Source: Prevotella sp. UBA2746 (GTDB taxonomy: Bacteria > Bacteroidota > Bacteroidia > Bacteroidales > Bacteroidaceae). From it: a stretch of DNA of 50,384 nt. Made by a program: the position numbers and the translations under genes. The notes beneath the pieces are model-generated. The model saw only the letters and a program-made list of their open reading frames with translations, ran no database searches and was not told the origin of the DNA. Below are positions 39,520-47,939 of the stretch, piece by piece (within the stretch, counting starts at the first letter, position 1; each line of letters begins with the position of its first letter). The stretch is taken from positions 1 to 50,384 of the forward strand of contig DEJO01000031.1 in the NCBI GenBank assembly GCA_002353555.1. Direction: 5' to 3'.

Positions 39520-40476
39520 TCACTTGAAGACCTCGCTGACAATCTGTACGACATTATCGGGTTTTGCCATCGTATAGTAGTGGATGGCAGGTACGCCGTG
39601 GCTGATGAGGTCACGGCTTTGCCGTATGCACCAGTCAATGCCCACCTGATAGGCTTCGGCGTTGTTGGTCGTCTGTTGCAGCAGGCTGACCAGCTGCTGT
39701 GGAATGTCGATGTGGAAGGAGCGTGGCAGGAGCTCTACCTGCCGGCTGTTGGAGATGGGTTTCAAGCCAGGAATGATGGGGACGGTGATGCCCTCCTGCC
39801 GGCATAGGTCGCGGAAGCGATAGAAGTGGTCGTTGTCATAGAACATCTGGGTAACGATATATGCAGCTCCGGCATCCACCTTCTGCTTCAGGTACAGGAT
39901 GTCGGCATAGAGGTTGGCAGCCTCGAAGTGCTTCTCCGGGTAGGCAGCCACGCCTACACAGAAGTCGGTAGCCAGTCCGTTCTTTACCGTCGGGTCGAGG
40001 TAGGTGCCGCGGTTCAGGTTCGAGACCATGCCCACCAGCTCGGTGGAATGTGAGAACCCGTCGGCTTCAGGGATGAAGAAACGCTGACCGGGGATGGCAT
40101 CGCCGCGCAACGCCATGACGTTGCGGATGCCCAGGAAGTGGAGGTCGAGTAGTTCGCTCTCCACCTTCGACCGCGAGGCACCGCCACAGATGACGTGTGG
40201 CACCAGTTCCACGTCGTAGCGGCGCATGATGGCGGCAACGATAGCCAGCGTGCTCGGTCGCTTGGCGAGTGTCAGCTTGGTGTAGGTACCGTCTTCGTTG
40301 GGCGTGTACTCCACCTCGTCGCGGTGACATGTGATGTTGATGAAGGGCGGACGGAATGCCTTCAGCGGCTCTATGCTGTCATACAACTTCGTGACATCGC
40401 TGCCCTTCAGTGGCGGCACCAGCTCGAACGAGGCAAAGGGTGCCTTCCGGCTATTGATAATATCTATTACTTTCAT
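39520..40476 (-). CDS. metF: 5,10-methylenetetrahydrofolate reductase
   Basis: Reduces methylene-THF to methyl-THF, the methyl donor of MetH. 318 residues of the FAD-binding TIM barrel: SFELVPPLKG at the start, HVICGG, NVMALRGDAIPG and the YIVTQMFYDN stretch are family hallmarks. It lies 79 bases downstream of metH on the same strand with no promoter box between, so the two are probably co-transcribed and act in sequence. Confidence 0.95.
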   Translation of the reverse strand: MKVIDIINSRKAPFASFELVPPLKGSDVTKLYDSIEPLKAFRPPFINITCHRDEVEYTPNEDGTYTKLTLAKRPSTLAIVAAIMRRYDVELVPHVICGGASRSKVESELLDLHFLGIRNVMALRGDAIPGQRFFIPEADGFSHSTELVGMVSNLNRGTYLDPTVKNGLATDFCVGVAAYPEKHFEAANLYADILYLKQKVDAGAAYIVTQMFYDNDHFYRFRDLCRQEGITVPIIPGLKPISNSRQVELLPRSFHIDIPQQLVSLLQQTTNNAEAYQVGIDWCIRQSRDLISHGVPAIHYYTMAKPDNVVQIVSEVFK

Positions 40477-40523
40477 ATTTGGTCGTTTGGGTGATTACTT
40501 GTTAGGGAAGCTGACCGTTAGCG

Positions 40524-40552
40524 CTCCCTCCCTTTAGGGAGGGTCGGGGAGG
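40524..40552. repeat. 29-bp dispersed repeat, intergenic copy
   Basis: CTCCCTCCCTTTAGGGAGGG then TCGGGGAGG. Identical to the copy inside metH at 40907-40935. Lies between metH and metF; the metH stop is 3 bases away. Confidence 0.85.
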
Positions 40553-40555
40553 GCT

Positions 40556-43500
40556 TTAGGGCATTTTTCTCCTCATATAGTCTTCTTCTTGTTCCTTGTC
40601 TATACGTCCGACGGTGAAGTAGCAGGCTTCGGGGTGTGCGATGAAGAGACCGCAGACCGTTGTCGAAGGATGGATAGAGTAGTGGTCGGTGAGGGTGATG
40701 CCAAGTTGTTCTTCTGCCGGTATGCGGTCGAAGAGGATGCGTTTCAGCGCATGGTCGGGGCAGACAGGGTAGCCGAAGGCAGGACGGATGGACTTATAGC
40801 TGCCGTAGATGTGTTGTTGCAACCACTCGGCAGCGGCCTCTACCAGCCGCGCACTAAGGGCATGCTCCATCAGCCCATCCCCCTCATTCTCTTTCTTCTC
40901 GAAAGACTCCCTCCCTTTAGGGAGGGTCGGGGAGGACTTCCCGCTCGTCACGACGAACAGTCCCATCGGCCGCTCTTCTGCTTCATCGAAGAAGTCGGCA
41001 AGACACAGGTGGCGACCGCCTTTCTGCTGGTTGCGCATCATCGGCATGACACCCCCATCCGGAAAGACAATGTCGTTGCCCCTTCTGCGTACCGGTTCAA
41101 AGCGGAGCAACGTCTTCAGGGTCAGCAGTTGCTCACGCTTGACTCGCTGCAACAGTTCCTGTCCTTCTTGCAGCGTTTTCCTGGCTTCGAGGTTGACCAG
41201 CAACTGCGGCAGCGACTCCCCACGGAAGCCCCAGAAACGCAGGAACATGCGCCAGTCTATCAAGTCTTCCACGTCGGCAATGCTGGGTTGCAGCTGTTCG
41301 AAGTGTTGCAACTGGCTGAGTGTGGGGTAGCTGTCGTCGTAAGGCAGCCTTGGTGCCAGCCTGTTGGCTTCGTCGTAGCTGATGAGTTCATGCTGGCGGT
41401 TGCCGTAAGCCTCACGGATGCGTTGCTGTTCGGCTTTGATCTGCTGCAACGTCTCGGCGGGATTCATCTGCAACTTCTTGGCAATGACGGAGGTATAGGA
41501 CGCATCACCGCCATAGATGACACCATAGTCGTAGAGAGGTGCCAGCTTCACGGCGGTATGTATGGCAGAGGTCGTCGCACCTCCGACACAGACAGGAATC
41601 CGCATCTGGTGCTGTTGGAAAAGCATGCAGAGCCGTTCCATCTCCTTGAGCGACGGCGTGATGAGTCCGCTGACACCCACCAAGACCGGGTTCAGTTCCT
41701 TTGCTTTCTCCAGGATGACCTCATTGGGTACCATCACGCCGAGGTCGTGAACCTCGAAATTGTTGCAAGCCAGCACCATGCCTACGATGTTCTTACCGAT
41801 GTCGTGCACATCTCCGTTGGCAGTAGCCAGGAGAACGACGGGCTTGGACGAGGGAGCGGGGGCCGTTCCGTTCTCCTTTTCACCTGCTCTCCTGTTCTCT
41901 TCCAAGTATGGTTGCAGTATCTCCACCGCATCGCGCATAACCTTGGCAGACTTAACCACCTGCGGCAGGAACATCTTTCCTTCGCCGAAGAGTTTGCCAA
42001 CATGCTCCATCGCCTGCATCAGCGGCTGCTCGATGACGGCAACGGGACTGTCTCCGTAGGCATGGAGCGCCTCTATAACATCAGTTCCGAGATGGTCGCT
42101 GATGCCCTTGGTGATGGCATGCCGCAAACGTTCCTCGACAACAGCCTCACCCCCAGCCCCTCTCCGAGGGGAGAGGGGAGTAGATAGGTTTGCCCCTTGG
42201 GTATTCAATTGTGAAGACTGACCACTCCCCTCTCCCTTTGGAGAGGGGCTGGGGGTGAGGCTGTTGAGTCTTTTTGTGGCTATGCTTATCAGCCGTTCCG
42301 TGGCATCAGCCCGCCGGTTCAGTATGACGTCTTCGACAGCCTCTAACAATTGCGGGTCGATGTCGTCATAGACCTGCAACATCGACGGGTTGACGATGGC
42401 CATGTCGAGTCCGGAGCGTATGGCATGGTACAGGAAAGCGGAGTGCATGGCTTCCCTGACCGCGTTGTTGCCGCGGAAGGCAAACGACAGGTTGCTGACG
42501 CCACCGCTGGTCTTTGCCAGTGGCAGGTGCTTCTTGATCCACTCTACGGCACGAATGAAGTCGATGCCGTAGGCAGCATGTTCGCTGATACCCGTTCCCA
42601 CCGACAGGATGTTAACGTCGAAGATGATGTCTTGCGGTGGAAATCCTATGGCGGTCAGCAGCTGGTAAGCCCGTTCAGCAATGGAAATCTTGCGAGAGTA
42701 AGTGGTCGCCTGTCCGTCTTCGTCGAACGCCATCACGACGACGGCAGCACCCAGCCGCCGCAGTTCGCGTGCCTTCCCGATGAAAGAAGCCTCGCCCTCC
42801 TTCAGGCTGATGGAATTGACGATGCACTTTCCCGGCGTGTTCTTCAGCCCTTCCACCACCGTCTGCCAGTCTGACGAGTCTATCATGAGCACCGCCGTGG
42901 CTATGGCAGGGTCGTTGGAGATATATCGGAGAAAAGTCTGCATCTCCTGGCGGCTGTCCAACATGGCATCGTCCATGTTGATGTCGATGACAGCAGCACC
43001 ACCTTCTATCTGCTGGCGCGCCACCTGAGCCGCCTCGTCGTATTTCTTTTCAGCGATGAGGCGTGCAAACTTGCGTGAGCCGGCAACATTCGTGCGTTCG
43101 CCGACGTTTATAAATGAAGAATGTAGAATGAAGAATGAAGAATCACGTTCTGCTTCTTCTGCTTCTTCTGTCGATGAAGATTCTTCATTCTTCATTCTAC
43201 ATTCTTCATTTCCACATATTTCCAATGGTTCAAGCCCGGAAACATGCAGATGTTGGTCGGCAACGACAGGTATATGAGGCTTCAATCCCTTGAGAGCTGC
43301 AGCAATGGAACGGATATGCTGGTCGGTGGTGCCACAACAGCCACCGGCGATGTTCAGCAGCCCAGCCTCTGCCATCTCTCGCAGATGGCTGGCGGTGAAG
43401 GTGGGCAGTTCGTCGTATTCGCCCATCTCGTTGGGCAGACCGGCATTAGGATGCAGGCTGATGAAGGTGGGAATGGTTTGCGACAAACGTTCTACGAAGG

Positions 43501-44254
43501 GCCGCAGTTCGGTAACGCCAAACGAACAGTTCAACCCGAACGACAGGATGGGATAGTGAGAGATGCTGACATAGAACGCTTCTAACGTCTGCCCTGTCAG
43601 CATTCGGCCGCTATGGTCGTTGATGGTTGCGGACACCATCACCTCAAAACGCCTTTCGCCTGCCTCTTGCCGCTCGTCTCTCAGCTTACCGATAGCGTAC
43701 AATGCCGCCTTGGTGTTGAGCGCATCGAAACAGGTCTCCAACAGAAGCAGGTCGCAGCCGCCGCGAAGCAAGGCACCGGCCTGTTCGTAGTAGGCTTCCG
43801 CCATCTCGTCGAACGACACCTGCCGGTAGGCAGGATGGTTCATGTCGGATGCCAACGTCAGCGACTTGGAAGTGGGACCCATAGAGCCTGCCACCCAGAT
43901 GTGGCGGTCCTGACACTGGTCTGCCATGCGGCGGGCTATCCGTGCACCGGCGAGTGCCATTTCAGCTGCCAGGTCCTCACAGTGATATTCCTGTTGAGAG
44001 ATGCGGTTGGCAGAGAACGTGTTGGTCGTGATGATGTCTGCACCGGCGGCAATATAGCGTCGGTGTATCTCTTCGATGGTCTCTGGCGAGGTGATGTTCA
44101 GCACGTCGTTGTTACCTGTCAGCGACACTTTCCAGTTGGCGAAGCGCCCTGCATGATAGGCTGTCGTGGGGAGTCCGAACGACTGGATGTAAGTGCCCAT
44201 TGCCCCGTCGAGAATGAGAATGCGTTTTAGTAATTCGCTTTTTAAGTCTGTCAT
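40556..44254 (-). CDS. metH: Cobalamin-dependent methionine synthase carrying three repeat insertions
   Basis: Transfers the methyl of methyl-THF to homocysteine through cobalamin. Start at ATG 44254 (the longer TTG start overlaps the promoter), 1232 residues. Domains: homocysteine/zinc barrel (1-345; zinc cysteines in GLNCSFG and GGCCGTT), pterin barrel (about 385-655; VGERTNVAGS), cobalamin cap and Rossmann part (about 705-935; the cobalt-ligand His in DVHDIG near 818, VGVSGLITPS) and the C-terminal activation domain (about 950-1232; RPAFGYPVCPDH). Three repeats sit in frame: residues about 348-381 and 663-705, both in domain linkers, and 1107-1116 in the activation domain. Frame and all key motifs are intact, so the enzyme is probably active. 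Confidence 0.96.
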   Translation of the reverse strand: MTDLKSELLKRILILDGAMGTYIQSFGLPTTAYHAGRFANWKVSLTGNNDVLNITSPETIEEIHRRYIAAGADIITTNTFSANRISQQEYHCEDLAAEMALAGARIARRMADQCQDRHIWVAGSMGPTSKSLTLASDMNHPAYRQVSFDEMAEAYYEQAGALLRGGCDLLLLETCFDALNTKAALYAIGKLRDERQEAGERRFEVMVSATINDHSGRMLTGQTLEAFYVSISHYPILSFGLNCSFGVTELRPFVERLSQTIPTFISLHPNAGLPNEMGEYDELPTFTASHLREMAEAGLLNIAGGCCGTTDQHIRSIAAALKGLKPHIPVVADQHLHVSGLEPLEICGNEECRMKNEESSSTEEAEEAERDSSFFILHSSFINVGERTNVAGSRKFARLIAEKKYDEAAQVARQQIEGGAAVIDINMDDAMLDSRQEMQTFLRYISNDPAIATAVLMIDSSDWQTVVEGLKNTPGKCIVNSISLKEGEASFIGKARELRRLGAAVVVMAFDEDGQATTYSRKISIAERAYQLLTAIGFPPQDIIFDVNILSVGTGISEHAAYGIDFIRAVEWIKKHLPLAKTSGGVSNLSFAFRGNNAVREAMHSAFLYHAIRSGLDMAIVNPSMLQVYDDIDPQLLEAVEDVILNRRADATERLISIATKRLNSLTPSPSPKGEGSGQSSQLNTQGANLSTPLSPRRGAGGEAVVEERLRHAITKGISDHLGTDVIEALHAYGDSPVAVIEQPLMQAMEHVGKLFGEGKMFLPQVVKSAKVMRDAVEILQPYLEENRRAGEKENGTAPAPSSKPVVLLATANGDVHDIGKNIVGMVLACNNFEVHDLGVMVPNEVILEKAKELNPVLVGVSGLITPSLKEMERLCMLFQQHQMRIPVCVGGATTSAIHTAVKLAPLYDYGVIYGGDASYTSVIAKKLQMNPAETLQQIKAEQQRIREAYGNRQHELISYDEANRLAPRLPYDDSYPTLSQLQHFEQLQPSIADVEDLIDWRMFLRFWGFRGESLPQLLVNLEARKTLQEGQELLQRVKREQLLTLKTLLRFEPVRRRGNDIVFPDGGVMPMMRNQQKGGRHLCLADFFDEAEERPMGLFVVTSGKSSPTLPKGRESFEKKENEGDGLMEHALSARLVEAAAEWLQQHIYGSYKSIRPAFGYPVCPDHALKRILFDRIPAEEQLGITLTDHYSIHPSTTVCGLFIAHPEACYFTVGRIDKEQEEDYMRRKMP
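40907..40935. repeat. 29-bp dispersed repeat inside metH
   Basis: Exact copy of 40524-40552. Read in frame it gives SSPTLPKGRES within the MetH activation domain. Confidence 0.85.
42141..42266. repeat. 126-bp inverted-repeat insertion in metH
   Basis: Perfect 26-bp ends (AACAGCCTCACCCCCAGCCC... and its inverse), with further GC-rich inner pairing (GGGGAGAGGGGAGT / ACTCCCCTCTCC). Length 126 is a multiple of three. Encodes a linker with LTPSPSPKGEG and TPLSPRRGAGG. Confidence 0.9.
43112..43211. repeat. 100-bp inverted-repeat insertion in metH
   Basis: Perfect 33-bp ends made of AATGAAG-type units (43112-43144 and 43179-43211) around a 34-base centre. Encodes EECRMKNEE ... SSFFILHSSF in the linker just before INVGERTNV. 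The ATTCTTC units also occur before tcdA (12175-12228). Confidence 0.9.
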
Positions 44255-44261
44255 TTGCCGA

Positions 44262-44269
44262 CAAAGGTA
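44262..44269 (-). promoter_or_regulatory. metH -7 box
   Basis: TACCTTTG on the minus strand, 7 bases before the ATG, so the mRNA would be leaderless or nearly so. No -33 TTTG. There is no room for a cobalamin riboswitch. Confidence 0.5.
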
Positions 44270-44333
44270 CAAAAAAGTTGGAAGTTGACTTATAATCTCT
44301 GTACTTTTAACTTTTTAATTCTGAAAAAAGCAT

Positions 44334-44341
44334 TACCTTTG
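44334..44341 (+). promoter_or_regulatory. -7 box of the M6 protease gene
   Basis: TACCTTTG 47 bases before ATG 44389; no -33 TTTG. Divergent from the metH box, 64 bases apart. Confidence 0.55.
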
Positions 44342-44388
44342 CAGCACGAATCATTTCACGGAAATAAAAAACCTAAAAAAAGAATTGT

Positions 44389-46749
44389 ATGAAGAAAGTA
44401 TTGCTCACGTTATCATTGTTGGTGATAACAATGGGAGTGATGGCAATTCCTGCCAAGAAAAACACATGGAAAACACTGAAACTCAGTGATGGAAAAGAAG
44501 TGAGAGCCCGACTGTCGGGTGACGAATGGGGCCATTGTTGGCTGGGACTCGACGGCAAACGCTACGTCAAGACCAGTGACGGCTATGTGGCGCAGACAGA
44601 CGTCATGCGTCAGGCGGCTTCCAAGAAGCGCCACAAGGCTCAAAACCGTCGTGTGAAGAGAATCAAACGGCTGAAGGCTGCACTGCCGACCGCTGCACGC
44701 CAGGAGGGTGGCAACGTTGTGACTGAAGGCTCTTCGCCATACGTCGGCGACAAGAAGGGACTGATTATCCTGGTCAACTTCAAGGACGTGAAGTTCCAGT
44801 CGGGGCACAACCAGGCGCTCTACAACAACATTGCCAACACCAGCGGCTATAGCGCCAACGGCTTCAGCGGCTCAGTCTCAGACTACTTCAAGGCTCAGTC
44901 GAGGGGAGTATTCAACCTGACTTTCGATGTCGTAGGTCCTGTTACCGTCAGCAACAATATGTCATACTATGGAGGGAATGACTTGCAGGGTAATGACCTT
45001 TATCCAGAGAAAATGATTGTCGAGGCGGTAAACCTGGCTAAGAACAGCATCAGTGACTGGTCGAAGTACGACTGGGACGGTGACGGCGAGGTAGATCAAG
45101 TCATGATTATCTATGCCGGAGAGGGTGAGGCTTCTACCGGTGAGGAAGATACCGTATGGCCGCACGAGTGGGTGCTGGAGGCTGCAGGCGACAGGGTGAA
45201 GGTGGGAACCAACCTGTATGTCAACACCTACGCCTGTGCCAACGAGGTGGATGCGACCTATGACGACGACGGTAACGTTTCAGGCTATGCGCTGACAGGC
45301 ATCGGTACCATCTGCCACGAATTCTCCCACTGTCTGGGTCTGCCCGACATGTATGATACGCAATACGAAGGTAACTACGGTATGCAGGACTGGTCGCTGA
45401 TGGACTACGGATCGAACAACGGTGGCGGATTTGTTCCTGCCGGCTATACCAGCTTTGAACGCATGTACATCGGATGGCTGACACCTCAGGAGCTGACCAC
45501 CGCGAAGGCTGTCACAGGCATGAAGGCACTGGACGAAGCCGACGACGTATACGTCATTACCAACAAGGAGAAGGAGTCTGAATACTACCTCATAGAAAAC
45601 AGGCAGCTGACGGGATGGGACGCAGCCTTGCCTGCTGCCGGTATGCTGATACTGCACGTCGACTTCGACGAGGCAATATGGGCGGAAAACAATGTCAACA
45701 CCAATAACGACGATCCGTCCTACACGCTCAACGACCATCAGCGGTGTACCATCTTCCATGCTGACGGCAAAGACTATATGGCTCCCATCTCTGCAGAGAT
45801 GGATGCAATTATCGAAAAGCTGAATAAGATGGATGAAAACATGGCTGCCGGCAAGACCATCGACGAAGATGCCTATAACACCTTGGTAGAACAGTATTAT
45901 GACCTGCTGGACCAGCTGGCAATAGACATGGAGGGCGATGTCTATCCGCAACCCGACAACAACCAGCTGACCAACACCTCGACACCGCGTGCCTTCACCT
46001 ATAATGCCAACTCCGACGGGCGCAAGCTGATGAACGTCAGCATCACCGACATCAAGCAGAACAACGACGGGACGATGGCGTTCAACTTCGCTCCCGACAA
46101 CACAGGAAGCGGAACGGAAGGCGACAACACCGACTATGGTTCCAGCTCGGTGGTTCCAGACAATGCGCTCTTCTATGAGTCGTTCAACGACTGTAGCGGA
46201 ACGGGAGGCAACGATGGTGCCTGGAGCGGCAGCATAGCCTCCTCGACGAAGGTGCCTACCGACATGACCGGTTGGCTGGCTGCCAATGGCATGTATGCTG
46301 GCGACCAGTGTGCCAAGTTTGGAACATCATCAAAGGCAGGTATAGCTTCCACGCCGGCATTTGCCGTGAACGGAACGACGACGCTTACCTTCAAGGCTGG
46401 CGCATGGAATGCCAAAAATGACGGAACTACGCTGAACCTCTCCGTGCCGGCTGGCTTCACTATCAGCCCTGCTTCGGTAACGATGACGAAGGGCAGTTGG
46501 ACCAACTTTGAGGTAACCATCAAGGGTACTGGCAACGTCTCCGTCACCTTCTCGGCTGCAAGCGGCCGTTTCTTCCTCGACGAGGTATTGGCTGTAGACC
46601 CGAATACCACGACCGGTATCGTCAGCGTCAGCAGCGAAGTGAAGCCGTCCGACCCGAATGCTCCGATGTATAACCTTGCAGGCCAGCGTGTCGGCAAGGG
46701 ATACAAAGGCATCGTCATCCAAAACGGCAGAAAGTTTGTCGTGAAATAA
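44389..46749 (+). CDS. Secreted M6-family metalloprotease with T9SS tail
   Basis: 786 residues with signal peptide (1-19). A basic pro-region (about 20-115) includes SKKRHKAQNRRVKRIKRLK, a possible processing site. The M6 catalytic domain (about 120-500) has GLIILVNFKD at its first strand and the zinc motif HEFSHCLGLPD (His310, Glu311, His314, Asp320). An insertion around 475-525 is helical. Residues about 600-735 form a jelly-roll-like domain (FYESFNDCSGTGGNDGAW ... GRFFLDEV), and the tail (about 745-786) has MYNLAGQRVGKGYKG and QNGRKFVVK, nearly the same as that of the protein at 1660. Probably degrades host or dietary protein at the surface. Single-gene unit. Confidence 0.92.
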   Translation: MKKVLLTLSLLVITMGVMAIPAKKNTWKTLKLSDGKEVRARLSGDEWGHCWLGLDGKRYVKTSDGYVAQTDVMRQAASKKRHKAQNRRVKRIKRLKAALPTAARQEGGNVVTEGSSPYVGDKKGLIILVNFKDVKFQSGHNQALYNNIANTSGYSANGFSGSVSDYFKAQSRGVFNLTFDVVGPVTVSNNMSYYGGNDLQGNDLYPEKMIVEAVNLAKNSISDWSKYDWDGDGEVDQVMIIYAGEGEASTGEEDTVWPHEWVLEAAGDRVKVGTNLYVNTYACANEVDATYDDDGNVSGYALTGIGTICHEFSHCLGLPDMYDTQYEGNYGMQDWSLMDYGSNNGGGFVPAGYTSFERMYIGWLTPQELTTAKAVTGMKALDEADDVYVITNKEKESEYYLIENRQLTGWDAALPAAGMLILHVDFDEAIWAENNVNTNNDDPSYTLNDHQRCTIFHADGKDYMAPISAEMDAIIEKLNKMDENMAAGKTIDEDAYNTLVEQYYDLLDQLAIDMEGDVYPQPDNNQLTNTSTPRAFTYNANSDGRKLMNVSITDIKQNNDGTMAFNFAPDNTGSGTEGDNTDYGSSSVVPDNALFYESFNDCSGTGGNDGAWSGSIASSTKVPTDMTGWLAANGMYAGDQCAKFGTSSKAGIASTPAFAVNGTTTLTFKAGAWNAKNDGTTLNLSVPAGFTISPASVTMTKGSWTNFEVTIKGTGNVSVTFSAASGRFFLDEVLAVDPNTTTGIVSVSSEVKPSDPNAPMYNLAGQRVGKGYKGIVIQNGRKFVVK

Positions 46750-46765
46750 AAACGATTTTAGTCAA

Positions 46766-46801
46766 CAATCCCTTCCCCACCGTTGCGTGAGGAAGGGATT
46801 G
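46766..46801 (+). terminator. Hairpin after the M6 gene
   Basis: CAATCCCTTCC pairs with GGAAGGGATTG (11 bp) around a 14-base loop, 16 bases past the stop. No T-run follows. Confidence 0.5.
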
Positions 46802-46819
46802 CTCGTAGATAAATGAGTG

Positions 46820-46949
46820 TATTTCAGTTTGTTAAGTTGAAAAGTGAACAGGTGAACAGTAAGTGGCTACAAAATTGGGAAAACTCTTTTCCGTCGTTCA
46901 CATTTTGGTAAAAACTTCCGACAGTACACTCTCTTCATGTCATAAGTGA
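46820..46949. repeat. Dispersed repeat, copy B
   Basis: About 130 bp matching 13454-13589, including GTGAACAGGTGAACAGT and TTCCGTCGTTCACATTTTGG. Here it is alone, without the 39-bp inverted partner or the 22-bp array. Confidence 0.75.
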
Positions 46950-46970
46950 GTGTGATGGTACGGGGAGGCC

Positions 46971-47747
46971 TTATGTATGGGGAAGTGATATCCAATGCTT
47001 GCGCTCCGCATCAGACATTTTCTCGATGGCGTATCGGAGTGTGGTGCGCGGCATCTCATGGACATGCAGGCGGAGAAACTCGCGCAAGAGGTCCATCGAC
47101 ACGCGCTTGCCCATTTCGCGCAACATCCAGCCAACGGCTTTGTGCATCAGGTCGTGGGGATGGTGCAGAAGAATCTCGGCATAGCGCAGACACCATGACG
47201 GGTCACCTTGCTGGGAGGTCTTCCAGGTGCAGACGATGCTCATGCGTTGTCGCCAGAGGTTGTTGCTCTGTGCCAGTTGGTCAATCACCTGTCGCTTATA
47301 GTCGTCTGTTCCGTCGCCAAGGGTGGTGGGCAACAACAGCCAATGCCCCAGAATCTTGGGTGCCGAGAGGTCTACCAAGTCCCAGTTGTTGGCTTGCTCA
47401 GCATATTTCAGGTAGGTGGACAGCAACTCGTCGCGCCTTATCATGGCTTCGCGGTCATGCTCAAGCCGCTTGGTAGCCTGCTTTTCAAACTGGGTAACAA
47501 GGATGAGCAGTCCGCAGAGTCGTACTTCGTGCCATCTTGACGTCAGCAACTCCGGCACTTCGGTCAGCGGAATGTTCTTGGCAGACTTGACAACAGTTCG
47601 TGTCTGTGGCACTTTCAGCCCTAAGAACTCGTCGCCTTCTCCATACTCGCCCGGTCCCGTTTTGAAGAATCCCATCAACACCTGTCGCTGACTTTCGTTG
47701 CGTAGCGACTCCATATACGCTATGATCTCCTTTGCCGTTGTCATCAT
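46971..47747 (-). CDS. AlkD-type DNA alkylation repair protein
   Basis: HEAT-like-repeat DNA glycosylase that removes bulky or charged N3/N7-alkylated bases. 258 residues of helical repeats with family stretches FFKTGPGEYGEGDEFLGLKVPQ, broken by helices, NNWDLVDLSAP (the WDLVD catalytic aspartate region) and HDLMHKAVGWMLREMGKR. Two adjacent ATGs at the start (47747, 47744). Full length. Single gene; a -7 box lies upstream. Confidence 0.92.
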   Translation of the reverse strand: MMTTAKEIIAYMESLRNESQRQVLMGFFKTGPGEYGEGDEFLGLKVPQTRTVVKSAKNIPLTEVPELLTSRWHEVRLCGLLILVTQFEKQATKRLEHDREAMIRRDELLSTYLKYAEQANNWDLVDLSAPKILGHWLLLPTTLGDGTDDYKRQVIDQLAQSNNLWRQRMSIVCTWKTSQQGDPSWCLRYAEILLHHPHDLMHKAVGWMLREMGKRVSMDLLREFLRLHVHEMPRTTLRYAIEKMSDAERKHWISLPHT

Positions 47748-47774
47748 ATTCTTTTCAAATGGTATGCGCCTGAT

Positions 47775-47810
47775 ACACCCTCCCTAATGGGAGGGATGGG
47801 GAGGCTTCCC
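47775..47810. repeat. GC-rich dispersed repeat variant
   Basis: CACCCTCCCTAATGGGAGGG then ATGGGGAGG: a diverged copy of the 29-bp repeat at 40524 and 40907, in the alkD leader. Confidence 0.6.
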
Positions 47811-47831
47811 CTCTCCCTCAACTTTTTGCTG

Positions 47832-47839
47832 CAAATTTA
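47832..47839 (-). promoter_or_regulatory. Possible alkD-like gene -7 box
   Basis: TAAATTTG on the minus strand, 85 bases before the ATG; no -33 TTTG. Confidence 0.4.
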
Positions 47840-47873
47840 GTGAAAAACAGGGAAATAAATGACATAAATTGCT

Positions 47874-47881
47874 TATCTTTG
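47874..47881 (+). promoter_or_regulatory. preA -7 box
   Basis: TATCTTTG 59 bases before ATG 47940; no clear -33 box. Confidence 0.5.
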
Positions 47882-47939
47882 CCCCATAAAATACTATTAG
47901 AATGATGTTATTGCTACTAACGCTTAATGTATAATCACT

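Noticed and set aside
40589..42187. 532-codon frame opposite metH
   Set aside because: Shadow of MetH, whose cobalamin and activation motifs are intact on the other strand.
44254..44340. Cobalamin riboswitch upstream of metH
   Set aside because: The -7 box is 7 bases from the start codon and the divergent gene begins close by, so there is no room for the structure.
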